A model generated the notes under the pieces. That model ran no database searches and was not told the DNA's origin. It saw nothing but the letters and a program-made list of their open reading frames with translations. A DNA stretch of 64,000 bases from Pedobacter sp. Leaf250 (lineage in GTDB: Bacteria; Bacteroidota; Bacteroidia; Sphingobacteriales; Sphingobacteriaceae). The stretch's first letter is position 1; every line of letters starts with the position of its first letter. The position numbers and the translations under genes were made by a program. The stretch is from positions 244,261-308,260 of the forward strand of contig NZ_CAKLBU010000002.1 of the NCBI RefSeq assembly GCF_920984735.1, in the 5' to 3' direction. Positions 60,541 to 64,000 of the stretch are shown here, one piece after another.

Positions 60541-61452
60541 CTAATGTATTTTTTGTAGAATTTGTTGCCTTAATTGGTTAGTATTTAATGAAGCATCTAA
60601 CCAATTTATCAATACATTATCTTTTTCCATTTTTCTAAAGAAGGTATTTTGACGTTTAGCATATTGACAAATTGCTATACCTAATCTAAATTTAAATTCG
60701 TCGTAATCAATTAGTCCATCCAAATGGTTTACAATAAATTTATATTCCAAACCATAAAACATTAACGTTTCTTTTGAAACGCCATTTGAAATTAAATTTA
60801 TAACTTCATCTATCATTCCTACTGATAAACGATCTTCTAATCGACTTAAAATTTTTGATCTGGTGACCTCTACATTATTTTTAAGTCCAAATATGATCGG
60901 CTTTATGTCTGGTGTGATTCTTTCTTTAATAAAACTATGTTTCAAAAATTCAGCAACTTCTATTGCCCGTATTATTCTTTTTTTTGAATTTACATCCACA
61001 TAATTTACATTAGAGTAATTTGTTAATTTTATCATCAAAGCCTCCTTAGTTTCGGGCAGTAATGATGCTCTCAAATTTTCATTTACCGGTACTGCTGTGT
61101 AATCCTGATTTTGAAGTAAACTGTGGATGTACATTCCCGTTCCTCCACATAAAATTGGTGTTTTGCCTCTTGCAATAATATCTTCAAATACCTTGTAAAA
61201 ATCATTTTTGAAAGCATCTACATGATATTTTTCACCAGGTTCTAAAATATTGATTAAATGATATGGAATTTTTTGACCTTCAACGGTATATTCATCAAGA
61301 TCTTTTCCAGTGCCGATATCCATTTTTTTAAATATCTGCCTGCTATCTGCACTGATGATTTCACCATTAATGGATTTTGCAACCTGAGCTGCTAGTTTTG
61401 TTTTACCCGAAGCTGTTGCTCCCAGGATGATGATGAGATTAATATCGGCCAT
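60541..61452 (-). CDS. miaA: tRNA dimethylallyltransferase MiaA
   Basis: Adds a dimethylallyl group to A37 of tRNAs reading UNN codons. The 303 residues have the P-loop ILGATASGKT (9-18), the substrate-contact motifs SADSRQIFKKMDIGTGK (about 35-51), GGTGMYIHSL and the C-terminal tRNA-binding helices with QYAKRQNTFFRK. It is full length for the family. Its ATG lies one base after the stop of the 61454-62245 gene, so translation is coupled to that unusual upstream gene. Confidence 0.96.
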   Translation of the reverse strand: MADINLIIILGATASGKTKLAAQVAKSINGEIISADSRQIFKKMDIGTGKDLDEYTVEGQKIPYHLINILEPGEKYHVDAFKNDFYKVFEDIIARGKTPILCGGTGMYIHSLLQNQDYTAVPVNENLRASLLPETKEALMIKLTNYSNVNYVDVNSKKRIIRAIEVAEFLKHSFIKERITPDIKPIIFGLKNNVEVTRSKILSRLEDRLSVGMIDEVINLISNGVSKETLMFYGLEYKFIVNHLDGLIDYDEFKFRLGIAICQYAKRQNTFFRKMEKDNVLINWLDASLNTNQLRQQILQKIH

Positions 61453-61453
61453 A

Positions 61454-62245
61454 TTAAAATTTTAAGATATACTTTAAACTACCTGTATTAAATACTTTAG
61501 CAGGGGTTGAGGAATCTTCTTTAATCAATGATCGACTTAGATTGGAATCAATTGAAAAATACTGGGGCGCTATGATATTTGTTTTAATGAAATTTAATTT
61601 GTGGTAGGCCTCTCCTGCTGACCAATCCCGGTCAGCGTAGGTCATTAAATCGTTTGGTTGATGTAAATGATAAAAATGAGAAATTAATTTGCTTAAACCT
61701 CCAACAACAGAGTATCCTGTTTTAATTGCAAATCTGATTAATTCTGCTGATTTATAATTTTCTTCGTGATTCATTTTACGTAATGCCGCAAATGTGGCCA
61801 CTGACACCAATTCATCCTTTTTAAATAACCCTAATTTATATCTACAACTTACAAATCCCTGCAAATGATTTTCATTTAAAAAAGACAATGCAACAGATTT
61901 ATCAATTTTTTTAATTGAAGTTTCTCTTCCATGAATTCTTTTATTTAAGCCTAAAAGAGATGAAATTCTTGCTAAAACTTGTAAAGGTTTATTAAGCCAA
62001 ACATCTTCCCATAAATGAATAAGTTTAATTCCGTTGTCGAGATGCATTTGTTGCATACTGATTAAATGTTGCGGTGTAAACTGATTATCCAGGCTTACTA
62101 AATGGATAACAAGAGCATGATTATAAACTGAAAACAAAGAAAAATCGTCTTTTAAAAAAAAATGGCCATCAATATTACTATCAGCTAATGCTGATGTAAA
62201 TTGATTGTGCCATTTGAGTTTTGTAGGTAAAATTAGATCTTCCAA
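61454..62245 (-). CDS. Homing-endonuclease-associated-type protein, function unknown
   Basis: A 263-residue soluble protein. The middle and C-terminal parts (IKLIHLWEDVWLNKP near 75-88, then LNENHLQG near 121, a GLFKKDELVSVATF strand pair, ELIRFAIKTGYSVVGGLSKL near 165-184 and TYADRDWSAGEAYHKLNFI near 200) match a domain I recall from phage proteins labelled Hef-like homing endonuclease. A nuclease motif (GIY-YIG or HNH) is not evident. It sits one base upstream of miaA and is thus a coupled chromosomal gene, not an obvious mobile insertion. Role unknown. Confidence 0.65.
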   Translation of the reverse strand: MEDLILPTKLKWHNQFTSALADSNIDGHFFLKDDFSLFSVYNHALVIHLVSLDNQFTPQHLISMQQMHLDNGIKLIHLWEDVWLNKPLQVLARISSLLGLNKRIHGRETSIKKIDKSVALSFLNENHLQGFVSCRYKLGLFKKDELVSVATFAALRKMNHEENYKSAELIRFAIKTGYSVVGGLSKLISHFYHLHQPNDLMTYADRDWSAGEAYHKLNFIKTNIIAPQYFSIDSNLSRSLIKEDSSTPAKVFNTGSLKYILKF

Positions 62246-62290
62246 TTATTCAATTAATTTGCAGAATTAAAGCAAAATTAATCAAAGAAT

Positions 62291-62653
62291 TTAAATCCAT
62301 TCTTTTTCTTTGAAATGTGTATGTATAATTTCCACCAATGTTTCTACCTCTTTTAATTTTACATCATCAAGTGCGGAAATTTTTAAACCAGATTTATCAT
62401 CGCCAAAGCTTATTAATGATTGATTTTTAGATGTAAATTCATCAGCATTCACTTTCAGTTCGACTTCATTTCCATTAATGTATATTCCAGCAAAAAATCT
62501 TTCTGTAACTTTATTTCCTTCATCCTGAATGTTTTTTTCGCTGTAAAGATCGTAACCAGTTTCAGAGTTTTCATGTACAGTATATCCTCGTGTGGCATAA
62601 GGTTGTACACCCGCTCTTATGGTTTGAAAAATTTCGACTAGATCCGTTTTCAT
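62291..62653 (-). CDS. Hypothetical soluble protein, 120 residues
   Basis: Not recognised. Acidic alpha/beta protein starting MKTDLVEIFQTIRAGVQPYA, with central beta strands (RFFAGIYINGNEVELKV) and an acidic helix-rich end. No signal peptide, membrane span or metal motif. It lies between the MBL-fold gene and the 61454 gene on the same strand, with gaps of about 45-50 bases, so a loose operon is possible. Coding is supported by composition only. Confidence 0.7.
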   Translation of the reverse strand: MKTDLVEIFQTIRAGVQPYATRGYTVHENSETGYDLYSEKNIQDEGNKVTERFFAGIYINGNEVELKVNADEFTSKNQSLISFGDDKSGLKISALDDVKLKEVETLVEIIHTHFKEKEWI

Positions 62654-62704
62654 AATAAAATTGATTTTAAATTTTAAACATCAAAACATTCATTTTGTTT
62701 AAAT

Positions 62705-63799
62705 TTATTGATCAAGCCACCACTTAAAAGCTGGCATTTTAGTATCTAAAACAATGCTTTCCCCCAGCTGGGGTGTAACAACTGGCATTTGTTTTTTATC
62801 AGCTTCATTTATCACTCTTTTTATTGAATCATCCCAAGGATGCATCGCTAAGCTAAATTTACCCCAATGTACGGGCATCAATACTTTTGCATTTAAATCT
62901 ATTGCAGCTTGTACGGTTTCTTCAGGAAACATATGTATATAAGGCCAATATGCATTATACTGCCCGCACTCCAATAAGGCAATATCAAATGGACCGAAGT
63001 TTTCTCCAATTTCTTTAAAGTGTGTATCGTAACCAGAATCGCCACCTAGAAATAGTTTACAATTATTAAATTCGAGTACAAATGCCGACCAAAGTGTTTG
63101 ATTGCGTTTGAATTTTCTTCCTGTAAAATGTCTTGCAGGCACGGCTGTAAAATTCAATCCATTCATCAAATCTACTTTTTCGTTCCAGCACAACTCTTTT
63201 ATTTTGGTTGAAGAAATCCCCCATCTTTCCAAATGCGATCCTACACCTAGTGATGTGATGATTTCTTTCGTTTCTGGTGCTATTTTTAAAATGGTTTTGT
63301 AATCCAAATGGTCATAATGATCATGGGTTATCAGTAGAACATCAATATTTTTAAAATCTTCAGCCTTAACAAAGTTGGTTCCTGGAAAAGCCTTGCTTCC
63401 AATAAATGAAAATGGAGAAGGCACATTGCTAAAAACAGGATCAACCAATATCCTTAAATCATTAATTTTTATCAGGTAAGAAGAGTGACCAAACCATATA
63501 ATTTCTGGAGCAGCTGTAGCAGGCTTGCTGTTTAAATCTGGTTGAACATATTTTAATGGCTTATCAGGACTCTTGTTTGGATGTTTTTCAAAGAAAAAGG
63601 CTTTTAAAATTTTGTAAAAACTTACGCCTTCTGGTTGCATTGGTGTGAAAGATAGATTTTGTAATGCACCATCACGATAATTACTTAAATGATGAATTTT
63701 ATCACGTCTTAAGGCCATTGGTAATCTTCCAAAAACAGGAAGATTTATGATGATAATGATAACGAAAACTAATATAAGTGTTAAATATAAGGCAATCAT
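62705..63799 (-). CDS. MBL-fold metal-dependent hydrolase, membrane-anchored
   Basis: A 364-residue protein: one N-terminal hydrophobic helix (about 2-24, a membrane anchor or uncleaved signal) followed by a metallo-beta-lactamase fold of the UlaG/NAPE-PLD-like group. The dinuclear metal site shows HDHYDHLD (HxHxDH), then a His in AVPARHFTGR, Asp in LGGDSGYDTHF and a final His in PVHWGKF. These enzymes act on phosphodiesters or lactones; the closest recognisable relatives are N-acylphosphatidylethanolamine phospholipase D-like proteins. Substrate unknown. Monocistronic start at the window's right side. Confidence 0.9.
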   Translation of the reverse strand: MIALYLTLILVFVIIIIINLPVFGRLPMALRRDKIHHLSNYRDGALQNLSFTPMQPEGVSFYKILKAFFFEKHPNKSPDKPLKYVQPDLNSKPATAAPEIIWFGHSSYLIKINDLRILVDPVFSNVPSPFSFIGSKAFPGTNFVKAEDFKNIDVLLITHDHYDHLDYKTILKIAPETKEIITSLGVGSHLERWGISSTKIKELCWNEKVDLMNGLNFTAVPARHFTGRKFKRNQTLWSAFVLEFNNCKLFLGGDSGYDTHFKEIGENFGPFDIALLECGQYNAYWPYIHMFPEETVQAAIDLNAKVLMPVHWGKFSLAMHPWDDSIKRVINEADKKQMPVVTPQLGESIVLDTKMPAFKWWLDQ

Positions 63800-63933
63800 G
63801 TAAATAAATTTTGGGGCAATTTACGGATTAGATTTACCATCAATTCAATAATTAAGTCAGTAGAAAGCAAAATAAAAGGTACTGTTATAAATTCCAAATA
63901 TTTAGACAAAAAAGTATTTTTGTATTCTAAAGA

Positions 63934-63993
63934 AGTTCAGCCACTGAACTATCTTGCGTAGTCTCGATTTTCGGATCGAGGCTACTACTTTTG
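63934..63993 (+). promoter_or_regulatory. Two hairpins and a -7 element at the right edge
   Basis: AGTTCAG/CTGAACT (63934-63940 with 63944-63950) is a perfect 7-bp stem. An 11-bp stem with one G-U pair follows (63958-63968 with 63975-63985), then TACTTTTG (63986-63993), matching the -7 consensus. Together they look like a promoter region for a gene right of the window, with a possible operator or upstream terminator. No -33 TTG is at standard distance. Confidence 0.4.
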
Positions 63994-64000
63994 TGGTTTT

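Noticed and set aside
61454..62245. Recent mobile homing element insertion
   Set aside because: No intron ends, terminal repeats or target duplication seen, and the gene is coupled in frame order with miaA at one-base spacing.

Overview
The window is a chromosomal stretch from an AT-rich Bacteroidetes, most likely the family Sphingobacteriaceae (Pedobacter-like). The evidence is the gene families present (SusC-type TonB receptor with a carboxypeptidase-like plug extension, fused SpmA/SpmB, DUF3667, DUF5995, the OmpA/PD40/TPR protein, short QueG), the near absence of Shine-Dalgarno sequences, and many copies of the Bacteroidetes sigma-ABfr promoter element TAnnTTTG. No prophage, insertion sequence, CRISPR array or rRNA operon was seen. 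Most of it is ordinary housekeeping DNA.

Layout. 1-1102 is non-coding. 1.1-14.6 kb carries a 3-hydroxyacyl-CoA dehydrogenase, ruvB, a GNAT-nitrilase fusion, queG, alaS, a MerR regulator, an S9 peptidase, an SpmAB-type membrane protein and a PaaI-type thioesterase. 14.8-21.2 kb is the most interesting gene cluster: a divergent TonB receptor, a MerC-like protein and a tightly overlapping operon (small secreted peptide, ABC ATPase, His-rich FtsX-type permease, two paralogous CxxC exported proteins, Fur/Zur-family regulator), with three matching 15-bp operator-like palindromes. It looks like a metal (probably zinc) starvation regulon. 21.3-28.9 kb has tRNA-Arg(TCT), gltD-gltB, the SRP RNA and a small transaldolase. 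29-36.5 kb has gmhB, an S66 carboxypeptidase, a conserved unknown protein, Hsp20, a thioesterase, lepA and folD. 36.6-37.3 kb is a PIN-domain toxin-antitoxin pair with a 9-bp inverted-repeat operator. 37.4-50.1 kb has a Rieske protein, queE, an OmpA-family protein, DUF2071, kdsA, recQ, kdsD, manC, DUF5995, rlmB and dnaB. 50.2-64 kb has chrA, a TPR protein, etfBA, a bifunctional nuclease, a nucleoside transporter, DUF3667, citrate synthase, two paralogous outer-membrane barrels, miaA coupled to a homing-endonuclease-like protein, and an MBL-fold hydrolase.

How genes connect. kdsD, kdsA, manC and gmhB supply sugar precursors of the lipopolysaccharide core and surface glycans. queE and queG act at the start and end of queuosine synthesis. 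miaA, alaS, tRNA-Arg, lepA and rlmB belong to translation. gltBD and gltA link nitrogen and carbon metabolism. etfBA and the hydroxyacyl-CoA dehydrogenase fit beta-oxidation.

Two genome-scale signals are not explained by genes. (1) At least six intergenic gaps hold degenerate tandem repeats with a strict 7-bp period, several arranged as two inverted arms that would fold into long hairpins. They often begin within a few bases of a stop codon. The heptamer sequence differs between loci but the period does not. (2) Several genes have TAnnTTTG only 4-7 bases before the start codon, implying leaderless mRNAs. This revises several start codons.
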